NCBI RefSeq assembly: GCF_001424185.1
Contig: NZ_LMOM01000043.1
Span: 208,001 to 272,000 of the forward strand
Length of the DNA: 64,000 nucleotides
DNA from: Deinococcus sp. Leaf326
GTDB lineage: Bacteria; Deinococcota; Deinococci; Deinococcales; Deinococcaceae
Direction: 5' to 3'
Part shown: one piece after another, positions 53,289-63,422 of the stretch
Layout of the letters: every line of letters starts with the position of its first letter
Numbering within the stretch: the stretch's first letter is position 1
Made by a program: the position numbers and the translations under genes
Notes under the pieces: model-generated
Told to the model about the DNA's origin: nothing
Seen by the model: the letters and a program-made list of their open reading frames with translations, nothing else
Databases searched by the model: none

Positions 53289-53588
53289 TCAGTCGCCCTC
53301 CCACTCGCTCATCGGCACGAAGTCCAGGCCCTCACCGCTGACCCCGGTCACGTTGTACTTCTTGTCGAACTGCACGAGGAGTTCGCCGCGGTCGAAGTGC
53401 TGCGGCGAGACCACGGGCTTGCGGAACATGTGGTTGCCGTCGTCGTCTATGCCGATGTGGGCGCCCTTGGTAAAACGGAACTCGATCACCTCGCCGTGGG
53501 CATGGGTGCGCACCCGTACGCGGTAGGTCTGCGGGTCGTCCTGCTTGACATAGAGGTTGGGGGCGGGCCGGCGAAACAGGTTGAACAT
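53289..53588 (-). CDS. Small cytosolic protein, unknown
   Basis: A 99-residue protein beginning MFNLFRRPAPNLYVKQ and ending FVPMSEWEGD. No membrane segment or recognised domain; many charged residues, one conserved-looking core (RVRTHAHGEVIEFRFTKGAH). GGAGG lies ten bases before ATG. It lies 38 bp after the M20 peptidase gene on the same strand and may be co-transcribed. Confidence 0.6.
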   Translation of the reverse strand: MFNLFRRPAPNLYVKQDDPQTYRVRVRTHAHGEVIEFRFTKGAHIGIDDDGNHMFRKPVVSPQHFDRGELLVQFDKKYNVTGVSGEGLDFVPMSEWEGD

Positions 53589-53626
53589 AGGGGCAGGGCC
53601 TCCGGGGAAAAGAAGAAGGTCGGCGC

Positions 53627-54742
53627 TCAGAGCGTCTGGAGCAGCCGGGTCAGCAGCCGTACGTGGTCGGGCCAGCGGTCGAGCCGGACATGTTCGTGCG
53701 CGGCGTGGGCTCCGTCGCCCGGCGCGCCCAGGCCGTCGAGGGTCGGTGCGAGCGGCGCGGTGAAGTTGCCGTCGCTGCCCCCCCCCACGACCTCGTGCCC
53801 GATCTCGAAGCCCAGCTCGGCGGCCAGGGCCCGCGCCTTCGCGTACAGCGCCAGCGTGTCGGGGCCCTGCTCGAACGGAGGCCGGTTCAGGCCACCGGCG
53901 ACCTCCACGGTCACGCGCGGGTCGCTGGGCCGCCACGCCTGGAGGGCAGCCGTGACGCGCTCGGCCTCGGCCAGGGTCGAGACACGCAGGTCGAAGTCCA
54001 CGCGGCACTCGGCCGGAATGACGTTCACGGCGCCCCCACCCGAGATGCGCCCGGCACTGACCGTGGTGCCCACCTCGGGGCGGGCGAGGGCCTGCACCGC
54101 CAGCACCGCCTCGGCCGCGGCCGTCACGGCACTCACGCCGTCCTGGGGGCGGTTGCCGGCGTGGCTTGACACCCCATGCAGGTGCAGTGTGAAGTCGCCC
54201 GTTCCCTTGCGTCCGGTCTTGAGATTGTGGCTGTCCGCCACGGGCGGCTCGACCACGAGCACGGCGCGCGCCCGCCGGGCCGCCGACTCGATGTGGCCTC
54301 GGCTGCTGTCACTGCCCGTTTCCTCGTCGGGTGAGAGGAGGACGCGCACGCCGCCTTCCGGCCACTGCCGCTTCAGTGAGCGCAGCGCGTGAAACAGGCC
54401 CACGACGCCCGCCTTCATGTCGTAGGTCCCGGGACCGTACAGGCGCTCGCCCTCCTGACGCCAGGGCATGGTCTCCAGCGTGCCGTGCGGCCACACGGTA
54501 TCGGCGTGCGACAGCGCCAGGAGGTACGGCCCCTCACCCACCCCGAAGTCGAAGACGCGCGTGCCGCCGGGCAGGGCGTGGGTTACGGCGCCCAGGTCCC
54601 GCGCCCAGTGTTCAGCCACGTCCATCACGTGCGAGATCGCCACGGGGTCGGTCGAGGGCGATTCGATCTCCACCAGGGCGCGCAGGTCACGCAACATGGC
54701 CGCGAGGTCGGGCCGGGCAGGGTCGGCAGTCATGCCGCGCAT
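53627..54742 (-). CDS. M20 family metallopeptidase (carboxypeptidase G2-like)
   Basis: A 371-residue zinc hydrolase. Ligand and active-site blocks: LALSHADTVWP (HxD), GTYDMKAG (bridging Asp), SPDEETGSDSS (Glu pair), and a final GAHAAHEHVRLD (His). The lid dimerisation domain (RKGTGDFTLHLHGVSSHAG) lies in the middle. No signal peptide, so cytosolic. ATG 54742 or 54733 are both possible; the former has a G-rich ribosome binding site. Confidence 0.92.
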   Translation of the reverse strand: MRGMTADPARPDLAAMLRDLRALVEIESPSTDPVAISHVMDVAEHWARDLGAVTHALPGGTRVFDFGVGEGPYLLALSHADTVWPHGTLETMPWRQEGERLYGPGTYDMKAGVVGLFHALRSLKRQWPEGGVRVLLSPDEETGSDSSRGHIESAARRARAVLVVEPPVADSHNLKTGRKGTGDFTLHLHGVSSHAGNRPQDGVSAVTAAAEAVLAVQALARPEVGTTVSAGRISGGGAVNVIPAECRVDFDLRVSTLAEAERVTAALQAWRPSDPRVTVEVAGGLNRPPFEQGPDTLALYAKARALAAELGFEIGHEVVGGGSDGNFTAPLAPTLDGLGAPGDGAHAAHEHVRLDRWPDHVRLLTRLLQTL

Positions 54743-54828
54743 GCTACCCCCACCCGCCGTGAAACGCCGCCGCCAGGGTTTCCGGGCGGCGGCGCAGCTT
54801 GAACTCGGGGTGAGGCGAAAGGGGAACG

Positions 54829-55020
54829 TCAGACCAGCAGATCGATCTGCTGCGAGTTGGCGCGCAGGACGACCCGGCCCTTGAGGTACAGGTCGTTCAG
54901 GGCCTTGGAGCCGAAGATGCGGCCCAGACGGGTGCTCGTGAGCTCGATATTCCGGGTGCCGAGACGCAGCCGGACGACGTCGATGGTGCCGGGGACCCAG
55001 GTGCAGGACAGCTCTTGCAT
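54829..55020 (-). CDS. Short conserved-looking protein with structured leader, unknown
   Basis: A 63-residue protein (start MQELSCTWVPGTIDVVRLR, end NSQQIDLLV) with an excellent ribosome binding site AGGAGG six bases before ATG. It looks like a small folded beta/alpha protein; no known family. Upstream sequence (55078-55106) forms an inverted repeat that would be in its mRNA leader if transcription begins farther right. Confidence 0.6.
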   Translation of the reverse strand: MQELSCTWVPGTIDVVRLRLGTRNIELTSTRLGRIFGSKALNDLYLKGRVVLRANSQQIDLLV

Positions 55021-55308
55021 GACAGACCTCCTGATGGAAGAAAAAGAAATGGAGAAAAGGGAGGACAAGACAGCTCACAGACGTCCTGAACCGAAAGGGA
55101 CGTCTGCATTTCACAGACTGGGCTGCCCGTAGGGGCGGGCCCGAGCCATACCGGGAAAACTTGGTAAGACCAGCGTAAGCTACGGAGATGCGCGCAACGC
55201 GAGAGAAGTCACCTTCGGCGTTGAGGCGGGGTTTAACTTCCCCCTGATGGCCGTCGGGTCATCCACAGGAGGCGGCTGCCGGCGCTGCTCCGTGCTTGAC
55301 TGGGGAAC
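55021..55308. other. Regulatory stretch between the 63-aa gene and S9 peptidase
   Basis: 288 bp with no gene. CAGACGTCC (55078-55086) and GGACGTCTG (55098-55106) form a perfect nine-base inverted repeat with an 11-base loop. A purine-rich block (aagaaaaagaaatggag) lies between it and the leftward gene. The S9 peptidase promoter must lie to the right end, but no clear box is seen. Confidence 0.4.
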
Positions 55309-57285
55309 ATGACTTCTCCTGTTTCCCAGGACGGCGCCGCGCCCGGTCCCGACTCTCTGCTGGCCCTGCGCTTTCCCTCCGACCCGCAGGTCAGCCCCGA
55401 TGGACGCCGGGTCGCCTACGTCCTCTCGCGGGTCGAGGAAGAGGAGCCGCGCAAGCCCGACGCCGAGTTCGCCCGGCCGCGCTACCGCTCTCACCTGTGG
55501 CTGGCCGGGGCGGGCGGCGAGGCCCGGCAGCTCACGCACGGCGAGTCGGGCCGGGGCGACAGTTCACCGCGCTGGTCGCCCGACGGGCAGACCCTGGCCT
55601 TCGTGCGTACGGCGGGCGAGGTGAGGGGCGCGCTCATGCTGCTGCCGCTGGCGGGCGGCGAGGCGCGGCGGGTCACGCATTTTCTTCAGGGCGTCCAGAA
55701 CGTGCAGTGGAGCCCCGACGGGCGGTTCCTCTCCTTTTTCAGCGGTGGGGACGAGCAGGACAAGCGTGACGAGCGGGGCGAAGCCCGCGTCATCACCCGG
55801 CCGCGCTACCGCTTCAACGGCCGCGACTGGCTGCCCGAGGCGCCCGCGCGCCTGTGGCGCTACGAGGTGGCGACCGGTGAGCTGAGCGAGTGGCACGCCC
55901 CCGAAATCGAGCCGGGGGCCTACGCCTGGCTGCCCGACTCGGGCGGCGTGCTGTTCGTGTCGAGCACCGACGAGCGCGCCGCCTACGAGTGGCGCAGCGA
56001 GGTCTACCGCCTGGACCTGGACGGCGCGGTCACGCAGCTCACGGCCTGGGACGCTGCCCTCCAGGCCGTCGTTCCGCACCCGGACGGCGAGCGCTTCGCC
56101 GTGGTGGGCCGCCCGAGCGGCAAGGGCAACACCGAGAACGCGCACCTGTATCTGGTCGGGCCTGGAAACGAGGTCACGCGGCTCGACGAGGGCCACGACC
56201 ACCCGGTCGGCGGCGCGGTGGGGGGCGACTGCCATGTGGGGGCCCTGCCCGAGAAGCCGGTGTGGCTCGATGACCGGACGCTGCTGTTTACCAGCACGGT
56301 GCGCGGCAGCGTGGGCCTGTTCACGGCGACAGTCGGCGGCGGCGTCGCGGCACATGACCATGACCCCCAGGGCCTGATCTCGGCCTTCACGGCGTCCTCA
56401 GGCGGCGTGGCCCTGATCCGCGAGTCGGCCACCCGCTTTCCCGAGGTGGAGCTCAACGGCGTGGCCGTCACGGACCTCAACGCCCATCTGCCCTTCGCGC
56501 CCCTCGCCCCGCAGCGCGTGACCTTCGGCAACGAACTAGGTGAGGGCGAGGGCTGGGTGCTGCTGCCCGGCCGGGTGGCCGAGGGGCAGCGGGTACCCGC
56601 CCTGCTGAGCATCCACGGCGGACCGCACACCGACTACGGCTACGGGTTCACACACGAATTCCAGCTGCTCGCGGCGCGCGGCTACGGCGTGTGCTACAGC
56701 AACCCGCGCGGGAGCGTCGGCTACGGGCAGGCCTGGGTGGACGCCATCCACGGGCGCTGGGGCACGGTAGACCAGGACGATCTCCTGGCCTTCTTCGACC
56801 GCTGCCTGGAGACGGTGCCGGCGCTGGACCCGGCGCGCACCGCCGTCATGGGAGGCAGCTACGGCGGTTTCATGACGAACTGGATCACCGCGCACACGGA
56901 TCGCTTCCAGGCCGCCATCACCGACCGCAGCATCTGCAACCTGATCTCCTTCGGGGGCACTTCCGACATCGGGCTGCGGTTCTGGGTGGACGAACTGGGC
57001 CTCAATTTCGCCCGCCGCGCCGACGCCGCCAAACTCTGGGACCTCTCGCCGCTGCAATACGTCGAGAACGTCACCACGCCCACCCTGATCGTCCACTCGG
57101 TCCTCGACCACCGCTGCCCGGTCGAGCAGGCCGAGCAGTGGTACGCCGCCCTGACCCTGAACGGCGTGCCGACCCGCTTTGTGCGGTTTCCGGGCGAGGA
57201 CCACGAACTCTCGCGCTCGGGGCGCCCCGACCGCCGCTTGAAGCGCCTGGAGGAATACCTGGGCTGGCTGGACCGCTGGTTGTAA
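55309..57285 (+). CDS. S9 family peptidase (acylaminoacyl-peptidase type)
   Basis: A 658-residue prolyl-oligopeptidase-fold enzyme. The N-terminal beta-propeller has repeats such as SPDGRRVAYVLSRV, WSPDGQTLAFVR and WSPDGRFLSFFS. The C-terminal hydrolase has GGSYGGFMTNW (Ser), LDHRCPVEQ (Asp) and GEDHELSRSG (His). It is cytosolic. It releases N-acylated residues or degrades short peptides. Start at ATG 55309. Confidence 0.93.
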   Translation: MTSPVSQDGAAPGPDSLLALRFPSDPQVSPDGRRVAYVLSRVEEEEPRKPDAEFARPRYRSHLWLAGAGGEARQLTHGESGRGDSSPRWSPDGQTLAFVRTAGEVRGALMLLPLAGGEARRVTHFLQGVQNVQWSPDGRFLSFFSGGDEQDKRDERGEARVITRPRYRFNGRDWLPEAPARLWRYEVATGELSEWHAPEIEPGAYAWLPDSGGVLFVSSTDERAAYEWRSEVYRLDLDGAVTQLTAWDAALQAVVPHPDGERFAVVGRPSGKGNTENAHLYLVGPGNEVTRLDEGHDHPVGGAVGGDCHVGALPEKPVWLDDRTLLFTSTVRGSVGLFTATVGGGVAAHDHDPQGLISAFTASSGGVALIRESATRFPEVELNGVAVTDLNAHLPFAPLAPQRVTFGNELGEGEGWVLLPGRVAEGQRVPALLSIHGGPHTDYGYGFTHEFQLLAARGYGVCYSNPRGSVGYGQAWVDAIHGRWGTVDQDDLLAFFDRCLETVPALDPARTAVMGGSYGGFMTNWITAHTDRFQAAITDRSICNLISFGGTSDIGLRFWVDELGLNFARRADAAKLWDLSPLQYVENVTTPTLIVHSVLDHRCPVEQAEQWYAALTLNGVPTRFVRFPGEDHELSRSGRPDRRLKRLEEYLGWLDRWL

Positions 57286-57417
57286 CAGGGCAGTGGGAGA
57301 TAGGGAGTAGGACAAACGGGGAAGGTGGGTCGGTGGACCAGGCTGACAGGTCCAGCCCGCCTTCCCCGCTGCGCTCCGTGAGCATCCCGTCACGCCCCGG
57401 CCGCTAGAGTCGCGGGC

Positions 57418-59673
57418 GTGTCCCTGTTCGCCAACCTCGTCTCGCGCCGGCCCTGGCTGGTGCTGCTCGTGTGGGTGCTGGCCGCGCTCGCCAGCCTGCC
57501 CTTCGCCCTGCGCGCGCCCCCGGCCCTGAGCGCCGATCCCGGCCGCCTCACCCACTCCGAGAGCGTGCGCGTCACCACGCTGCTGCAAGACCGTTTCGGC
57601 GAGCGCGACACGAACACGGCCGTGCTCGTCACGCGCAGCAGCCCGCCGCTGACCACCGCGCAGGGCCGCGCGACCTACGACCGCTTCGTGCAGGGATTGG
57701 AGACGGTGCCGGGCGTGACCCGGGTCCTGGCCGCCGACACGGCCGCCGGGACCGGGGCGGGCAGCGCCGGAACGGCCGTGCCCACCCGCGACGCAGGCGG
57801 CACCCTGGCCCTGACCATCGCCCAGATTCCGCTGCTCGACGGCGCGGCCGAGACTCTGGCGCGGGTGCGGGCCTACGCGCGCTCGGCCGAGTCGGCCGGT
57901 CTGGACGTGCGCGTGACCGGCGGGCAGGCCGTGGCCGACGACTTCACGACCTACGCCGAGGCCGATACCAAACGCAGTGAGTTCGCCGCCCTGCCGCTGA
58001 CCGGGCTGGTGCTGCTGTTCGTGTTCGGGGCGCTGGTGGCCGCCGGGCTGCCCCTGGTGACCAGCGTCCTGAGCGTGACCGTGGCGATGGCCGGGCTGTA
58101 CGGCCTGACCCGCGTGATGGAGGTCAGTACCTTCGCCCAGAGCGTGATCACCATGCTGGGCCTGGGGGCGGGCATCGACTACGCCCTGCTCACCGTCAAC
58201 CGCTTCCGCGAGGAATTGACCCGCGACGGCGACCCCCGCGCGGCGGCGGCGCGCACCGTGCGCACGGCGGGGCGCAGCGTGGCCTTCAGCGGCATGACGG
58301 TCGCGGTGGCGATGGCGGGCCTCATCGTGCCGCCGCTGACCTTCGTGCGCAGCATCGGCATAGGGGGGGTGCTGGCGGTACTGCTCACGGTCCTGGCGAG
58401 CGTGACCGTGCTGCCTGCCCTGCTGGCGCTGCTGGGCGAGCGGGTCAACAGCCCCCGCCGCCTGCGCCTCACCTGGGCCCAGACCTGGGCGCAGAGCGGC
58501 GCGGCCTCGGCCGGCTGGACCGCCTTCGCCCGGCGCGTCACCGCCCGGCCCTGGCTGGGGCTGGTGCTGGGCACGGGCTTTTTGCTGCTGCTGGCGGCCC
58601 CGGCCCTCCAGATGCGTACCGGCTACGCGGGGGCCTGGGGGCTAGCGCCCGGCGTCGAGAGCCGCGACGCCCTCCAGGACGTGCGGGCGCTCGGGGCGGG
58701 CGGTCTTCTGAGTCAGTTCGAGGTCGTGCTGGACCTGGAGGGCCAGCGTTACGGGGCGGGCGACCGTGCCCGCTTTCAGGCCGTCACCGAACAGTTGCGC
58801 GCCCTGCCCGGCGTGCGCGGCGTCCTGAGCCCCTTCCTGACCCCGGCCGACCTCGCGGCGGCGGGAGGCGGCACGGACGCCCTGGGGGCTGTGAGCGCCC
58901 TGAACCGCCGCTCGTTCAGCGCCGACCGCACGCTGCTGCGCCTGACCGTCATCCCGGCGACCGACCTGCGTGCCGACCGCGTGGACGCCTTCGAGGCCCG
59001 GTTGCGCGGGGTGCTGGACGCCAGCGGCTACCGCTACCTGCTGGGCGGCGCGCCGGTCGGCGGGCGCGAGTTCAGCGCGGCCATCACCGATACGCTGCCG
59101 ACCATCGTCGTGGCCGTGTTCGCAGGGACCTTCCTGCTGCTGATGCTGGCCTTCCGCAGCCTGCTCATTCCCCTCAAGAGCCTGCTCGCCAACGCCCTGA
59201 CGGTGGGCGCGGCGGCCGGGGTCGTCACCCTGATCGTGCAGGACGGCTTCCTGGCCGGGCCACTGGGGATTCCGCAGGATGTGGGGGTACTCGACGCCTC
59301 GCTGCCGGTGCTGCTCTTCGCGGTGATGTTCGGCCTGAGCATGGACTACGAGATCTTTCTGCTCTCGCGCGTGCAGGAGGAGTACCTCTCGGGGGCCAGC
59401 AACGACGAGGCGGTCGTGCGGGCGGTCGGCCACACGGCGCGCATCATCACGTCGGCGGCGATCATCATGTTCATCGTGTTCACGGCCTTCATGATCGGCC
59501 GCGTCGTCGCCACCAAGAGCATCGGCCTGGGGCTGGCGGTCGCGGTGGTTCTCGACGCCACGCTCGTGCGCCTCATCCTCGTGCCCTGCTTCCTGCGGGT
59601 GGCGGGCGACTGGAACTGGTGGCTGCCCGCGTGGCTCGACCGCCGCTTGCCCCACATCCGCCTGGAACACTGA
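57418..59673 (+). CDS. MMPL family (RND) transporter
   Basis: A 751-residue protein with twelve helices in two halves and two large extracytoplasmic loops. The N-terminus is [20 protein letters not shown]. Conserved [19 protein letters not shown] and [19 protein letters not shown] form the proton-relay regions. Probable lipid or drug exporter; substrate unknown. GTG start with TAGAGT seven bases upstream (leaderless). Confidence 0.92.
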   Translation: MSLFANLVSRRPWLVLLVWVLAALASLPFALRAPPALSADPGRLTHSESVRVTTLLQDRFGERDTNTAVLVTRSSPPLTTAQGRATYDRFVQGLETVPGVTRVLAADTAAGTGAGSAGTAVPTRDAGGTLALTIAQIPLLDGAAETLARVRAYARSAESAGLDVRVTGGQAVADDFTTYAEADTKRSEFAALPLTGLVLLFVFGALVAAGLPLVTSVLSVTVAMAGLYGLTRVMEVSTFAQSVITMLGLGAGIDYALLTVNRFREELTRDGDPRAAAARTVRTAGRSVAFSGMTVAVAMAGLIVPPLTFVRSIGIGGVLAVLLTVLASVTVLPALLALLGERVNSPRRLRLTWAQTWAQSGAASAGWTAFARRVTARPWLGLVLGTGFLLLLAAPALQMRTGYAGAWGLAPGVESRDALQDVRALGAGGLLSQFEVVLDLEGQRYGAGDRARFQAVTEQLRALPGVRGVLSPFLTPADLAAAGGGTDALGAVSALNRRSFSADRTLLRLTVIPATDLRADRVDAFEARLRGVLDASGYRYLLGGAPVGGREFSAAITDTLPTIVVAVFAGTFLLLMLAFRSLLIPLKSLLANALTVGAAAGVVTLIVQDGFLAGPLGIPQDVGVLDASLPVLLFAVMFGLSMDYEIFLLSRVQEEYLSGASNDEAVVRAVGHTARIITSAAIIMFIVFTAFMIGRVVATKSIGLGLAVAVVLDATLVRLILVPCFLRVAGDWNWWLPAWLDRRLPHIRLEH

Positions 59674-59674
59674 T

Positions 59675-59710
59675 CGGACGCCCTCCCTGCGCCGCAGTGG
59701 GGAGGGTCCG
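59675..59710. terminator. Hairpin between convergent MMPL and DUF1349 genes
   Basis: CGGACGCCCTCCC and GGGAGGGTCCG pair (with a small bulge) around a loop of about 12 bases. No T tract, but it lies just after the MMPL stop. Confidence 0.45.
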
Positions 59711-59733
59711 GCCGGTGTACGCCGTGCAGGAGG

Positions 59734-60306
59734 TCAGTACGGGCTCTCCGTCTCCGGCGCGCCGACCCTCCACCCCGAAAAGCGGACCTCAAAGCCGCCG
59801 CGCTGGGGACTACAGGCGTAGACGCCCACCGCGGCCGGTTCCTCCGGCGGGTAATAGGCTAGGCGGAGCAGCGCCCAGTCTGCCCCCGGCAGGCGGGACT
59901 GCACCTGGAGGGTGTCGCCCCGGCGGGTGATCTTCAGGTCGACGAAAGCCGGGTTGCCGGTGGGCTGGACGCTCCAGTCGCTGTACTCCCGCGTGACGAC
60001 CGCGCTGAGCCGCTGCCCATGGACGAACTCGATGCCTGCCTTGACCCAGCACCCGGGGTGGCTGCGGACCATCAGCCCAGCCTGGTCGTACAACGCCTCA
60101 TAGGTTCCTTCGGCCCGCACCTGCGCCGTGAACTCGCCAAGCGGCCGCGTGTGCAGGAAGTGGCCGCTGTCCCGCACGAAGCCGTAGTGAGTGAGGCGCC
60201 AGAAGTCCGTCTCGGGAGCGGTGCGGATTTGGAGAACGTCGCCAGCGGCCGTCCAGTCCGGTTCGTTCAACCACTTCAGTTCGGCCCAGGGGAGTGCAAC
60301 CGGCAT
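59734..60306 (-). CDS. DUF1349 family protein
   Basis: A 190-residue concanavalin-like-fold protein. Recognised by YDQAGLMVRSHPGCWVKAG, IEFVHGQRLSAVVTREYSDWS and VDLKITRRGDTLQV. It is cytosolic (no signal). Members are probable carbohydrate-binding proteins with no established activity. Start at ATG 60306. Confidence 0.9.
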   Translation of the reverse strand: MPVALPWAELKWLNEPDWTAAGDVLQIRTAPETDFWRLTHYGFVRDSGHFLHTRPLGEFTAQVRAEGTYEALYDQAGLMVRSHPGCWVKAGIEFVHGQRLSAVVTREYSDWSVQPTGNPAFVDLKITRRGDTLQVQSRLPGADWALLRLAYYPPEEPAAVGVYACSPQRGGFEVRFSGWRVGAPETESPY

Positions 60307-60391
60307 GGTCTAGAGCCCCCGGACGGGGCGGCGGGAGGCACTCACCCTCACCACCTGCAGGCTCCTAGGGCCCCGACATGCTCTTTGTCCT

Positions 60392-60682
60392 CTACAGGAG
60401 GACATAGTCGATCTCCAGGAAGTCGGTCACTTCCGGCTGCCACCGGTCCCGCACGAACTGTTCGTGGACCGGGTGAACGTTGTAGGCGTCGTAGGCGGCC
60501 TGATCGGCGAACTCCATGGAAAAGCCGAAGCGGAAGCTGTTCTTCGGGCTGATTTGCCGGAGCTGCTCGAACTTCTCGACCGTGGGGATATGCTCCAGGG
60601 CCCGCCCGGCCTGCAAAAAGCTTTCTTCTTCGGCAGAGCCTGAGGCATGCCTGAGGGTGAAGACGACGGTATGACGAATCAT
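60392..60682 (-). CDS. Dabb (stress-responsive A/B barrel) protein
   Basis: A 96-residue dimeric alpha/beta barrel protein. Family pattern MIRHTVVFTLRH at the start, FGFSMEFADQAAYDAYNVHP in the middle and FVRDRWQPEVTDFLEIDY at the end. AGGAG lies six bases before ATG 60682. Function unknown; often stress related. Confidence 0.88.
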   Translation of the reverse strand: MIRHTVVFTLRHASGSAEEESFLQAGRALEHIPTVEKFEQLRQISPKNSFRFGFSMEFADQAAYDAYNVHPVHEQFVRDRWQPEVTDFLEIDYVLL

Positions 60683-60749
60683 GGGTTCTCCTGAGAAATG
60701 AAAAGAGCTGGCCTGCGCCAAAGTTCCAGCGGTGGGGTGGTGCCGAGCT

Positions 60750-61661
60750 TCAGTCCCGCTCGATCACTGTGCCGCGTGTGTCGATCCCGAAGTCCATGAC
60801 CCGGCCGGTCAGCCCATTCCGGGTCATTACGCCGTGCAGGTAGGTGTGCAGCGGCGCAGTGGGCAGGCGCGTGTCGTGAAAGCACAGCACGGTCGGCCCC
60901 GCGCCGCTCAGGGCCGCGCCCAGGGCCCCGTGCTCGTGGGCGCCTTCCAGAATGTCGCTCAGGCCCGGCACCAGAGGCGCGCGCCACACCTGATGGATGT
61001 AGTCCTGCATGGCGTGGCGCAGCAGGTCCAGCCGGCCCTGCGCCAGGGCGGCGGCCAGCAGCGCGGCGTGCGACAGGGCGTGCACCGCGTCGGCGCGGCT
61101 GTACTCGCGCGGCAGCACGGCGCGGGCTTTACTCGTCGAGAGCTCGAAGTCCGGCACCAGCACCGTCACGCCCAGGTGGGCCGGGGGGTCCAGGCGCACG
61201 TAGTGGGTACCCAACTTGTCCAATGTGGCGACCACGATGCCCCCGAACAGCGCCGGAGCTACGTTGTCGGGGTGGCCCTCCTCGCGGGCGGCCACGTCCA
61301 GTACCGTCTCGTCCGTCAGTGGGCGGCCCAGCAGCTCGTTGCCCGCCACGATCCCCGCGACCAGCGCGGCGGCGCTGCTGCCCAGCCCCCGCGCCAGCGG
61401 TACCTCGGTCCGGATCTCCACCCGCGCGGGGGGTAGGGGCCGGCCCGCGCGCTTAGCGGCCAGGAGCATCGCCCGATATACGTAGTTGCTCTCGTCGGCG
61501 GGCGTTCCCTCCAGTTCCGCACCCAGCGGTACCACCTCAGTCACGTCCTGCGGCGTCACGTGCAGAACGGTGTACAGCGGCACGCTCAGCCCGAGGCTGT
61601 CGAATCCCGGTCCCAGGTTGGCGCTGCTGGCGGGTGCGCGCACCGTGAAGCCTCCGGTCAT
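60750..61661 (-). CDS. thrB: Homoserine kinase
   Basis: A 303-residue GHMP kinase forming O-phosphohomoserine in threonine synthesis. Motifs: [18 protein letters not shown] (motif 1), [16 protein letters not shown] (ATP loop), [15 protein letters not shown], and [10 protein letters not shown] (motif 3). ATG 61661 is chosen at the family start; upstream in-frame codons have no similarity. No thrC or hom gene is adjacent. Confidence 0.95.
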   Translation of the reverse strand: MTGGFTVRAPASSANLGPGFDSLGLSVPLYTVLHVTPQDVTEVVPLGAELEGTPADESNYVYRAMLLAAKRAGRPLPPARVEIRTEVPLARGLGSSAAALVAGIVAGNELLGRPLTDETVLDVAAREEGHPDNVAPALFGGIVVATLDKLGTHYVRLDPPAHLGVTVLVPDFELSTSKARAVLPREYSRADAVHALSHAALLAAALAQGRLDLLRHAMQDYIHQVWRAPLVPGLSDILEGAHEHGALGAALSGAGPTVLCFHDTRLPTAPLHTYLHGVMTRNGLTGRVMDFGIDTRGTVIERD

Positions 61662-62076
61662 GGATGGTCCCCGGGCCACGGCGCCGGAGTCGGGCAGGTC
61701 GCGGGGGGGGCAGTCGGTGGAGAACACGCAGGGCAGTCGGGCATAGGGGAGGCCTCCAGGGTGCGCCTCCTCGGGGTGGCGTCACCGGTCATGGTAACGG
61801 CCTCTCCATAGCCGGTCGCGGCGCAGCCGAGACAAATCAGCGCCTCAAGCCGACAGAAACGAGTCAGGAATAAATGTCCCAGTCAGCTACTCCTGCCTTC
61901 ACCTTAAGCCCATGCCCTCTCACCCTTACCTGCCCTTCGCCCCCCCTTGAGAATGTACGCCACGCAACATTAGGGGGGGGGAGGCGGGCTCATGCTGCCT
62001 CCATCAAGACCGGCCGGGAAGTGCGAAAGCGCCGACAGGGCCGAGTAAAACCACCACTTTAGAGGAGGAACACATC
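61662..62076. other. Intergenic stretch between thrB and GlsB-like gene
   Basis: 415 bp between divergent genes with no supported gene. TTGAGA (61947-61952) followed 17 bp later by TTAGGG is a weak candidate promoter for the rightward gene. A run of nine Gs lies at 61973-61981. No RNA gene or riboswitch was recognised. Confidence 0.35.
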
Positions 62077-62346
62077 ATGGGTTGGATTATTACTATTCTG
62101 GTTGGTGCGCTGATCGGTTGGCTCGCGAGCATGATCATGAAGACGGACGCTCAGCAGGGCGCGGTCGCTAACATTCTCATCGGGATTGTAGGCAGCCTGC
62201 TCGCCCAGGCCGTGTTCGGCAACTGGCTCAACATCGGCGGCGCTTACGCGGCCGGCGGCGGGTTCAGCTTCTGGAGCATCGTGTGGGGCGTGGTCGGTAG
62301 CGTCGTGCTGATCGCCATCCTCAAGGCGCTGCGCGTTCTCCGCTAA
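62077..62346 (+). CDS. GlsB/YeaQ/YmgE family small membrane protein
   Basis: An 89-residue protein with three Gly-rich helices: [34 protein letters not shown] and [16 protein letters not shown]. The family is often called transglycosylase-associated, mostly stress-inducible, with no proven activity. GAGGAGG about nine bases before ATG. Terminator at 62364-62391. Confidence 0.9.
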   Translation: MGWIITILVGALIGWLASMIMKTDAQQGAVANILIGIVGSLLAQAVFGNWLNIGGAYAAGGGFSFWSIVWGVVGSVVLIAILKALRVLR

Positions 62347-62363
62347 CCCTAGATTTTCGGCAG

Positions 62364-62391
62364 CCGGGCGCCCCAGTGGCGTCCGGTTTTT
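62364..62391 (+). terminator. Terminator of the GlsB-like gene
   Basis: CCGGGCGCC pairs with GGCGTCCGG (one G-U) around a five-base loop, followed by five T. Confidence 0.8.
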
Positions 62392-62438
62392 CGTGTGATC
62401 CGGCACGGCTATGGTCCGCTGAACCGCCACCCGGATGT

Positions 62439-62601
62439 GCTACAGTCGGAAGGCTTGTCTGCGCCGGTCCGGCGTGGCAGACGCCCCCACACCCGCCGGC
62501 GGTTTCTGGGTCATCGCCCAGAGCCACCCAGGCGGGCGAATCCCAGCGGGCGCGGCCCCCGGACCATCTGGCGGCCCAGACTCAAGAAGGAGAAGAAGAA
62601 C
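62439..62601 (+). promoter_or_regulatory. rpmB promoter with extended -10 and long leader
   Basis: TGCTACAGT (TG-N-TACAGT, -10 at 62441-62446) is an extended -10. Transcription from it gives a leader of about 150 nt before rpmB. The leader contains GC-rich self-complementary segments. AAGAAGGAGAAG provides the ribosome binding site. Translational control of L28 by the leader is possible. Confidence 0.45.
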
Positions 62602-62817
62602 ATGGCGAAAGTGTGCGAAGTGTGCGGTAAGGGGCCGATTGTCGTGAACGCGGTGACGCGCCGTGGTAAGGCCCGTGCGGCCGGTGGCGTGGGTCGCAAG
62701 ACCACCGGGATCTCCAAGCGGGTCCAGAAGCCCAACCTCCAACCCCTGACGGTGGCCCGCGGCGGCGTGAGCCTGCGTCTGCGCGTGTGCACCAAGTGCC
62801 GCAAGAGCCTCGTCTAA
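62602..62817 (+). CDS. rpmB: 50S ribosomal protein L28
   Basis: A 71-residue ribosomal protein. It has the zinc-binding form with CEVCGKGP at the N-terminus and CTKCRKS at the end. [14 protein letters not shown] matches the family. Preceded by AGGAG and a long leader. Followed by a strong terminator; monocistronic. Confidence 0.96.
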   Translation: MAKVCEVCGKGPIVVNAVTRRGKARAAGGVGRKTTGISKRVQKPNLQPLTVARGGVSLRLRVCTKCRKSLV

Positions 62818-62835
62818 ACCGGGCCCTGTAGCACT

Positions 62836-62872
62836 CAGCCCCCGGCCTACGTGGCTGGGGGCTGATCTTTTG
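62836..62872 (+). terminator. Terminator of rpmB
   Basis: CAGCCCCCGGCC pairs with GGCTGGGGGCTG (one G-U) with a short loop and is followed by a T-rich tail. Confidence 0.8.
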
Positions 62873-62885
62873 GCTCTGGTGCGGG

Positions 62886-63404
62886 TCAGGCCTTCTTGCG
62901 GTCGGGGAGAAGACTGCTGATCAACAGGATTAGTGTCCCCACCACCACGCACATGTCGGCGATGTTAAAGATCGGGAAGTCGGTGCCGTTGATGGCCCGG
63001 GTCACGGCGCTGAGCACCGGGGCATGGATCATGTCCGTCACCCGCCCTGCGCGCAGTCCGTCAATGGCGTTGCCGATGGCACCCGCGGCGATCATGCTCA
63101 GCAGTACGCTCAGCAGTCGGGGCTGGGGACGCAGGAACAGGTACACCAGAATCCCCGCGCCCACCAGCAGCCGTGCCAGGGCCAGCGGGGCCGCGCTGCC
63201 GCTGAACATGCTCCAGGCCGCGCCCGTATTGAAGGTCAGCACCCAGTCCAGCAGGCCCGGAACCACCGGAATGGCCGGCTGGCCGTATTGCAGGTTGGCC
63301 AGGGCCCACGCCTTGAGGGCTTGGTCGGCGCCCACGAGCGCGAGAACGATGAGGAGCAGCACCCAGAAGGGCAGATGCGGGATGCGGCGGGTCAGGGTGG
63401 ACAC
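62886..63404 (-). CDS. lspA: Lipoprotein signal peptidase
   Basis: A 172-residue membrane aspartic peptidase with four helices that removes signal peptides from prolipoproteins. The catalytic Asp residues are in GRVTDMIH and in [20 protein letters not shown] is the conserved early loop. GTG 63404 is chosen because TATACT lies seven bases upstream (leaderless). Divergent from luxS. Confidence 0.94.
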   Translation of the reverse strand: MSTLTRRIPHLPFWVLLLIVLALVGADQALKAWALANLQYGQPAIPVVPGLLDWVLTFNTGAAWSMFSGSAAPLALARLLVGAGILVYLFLRPQPRLLSVLLSMIAAGAIGNAIDGLRAGRVTDMIHAPVLSAVTRAINGTDFPIFNIADMCVVVGTLILLISSLLPDRKKA

Positions 63405-63422
63405 GAGGGGCAGTATATGAAC

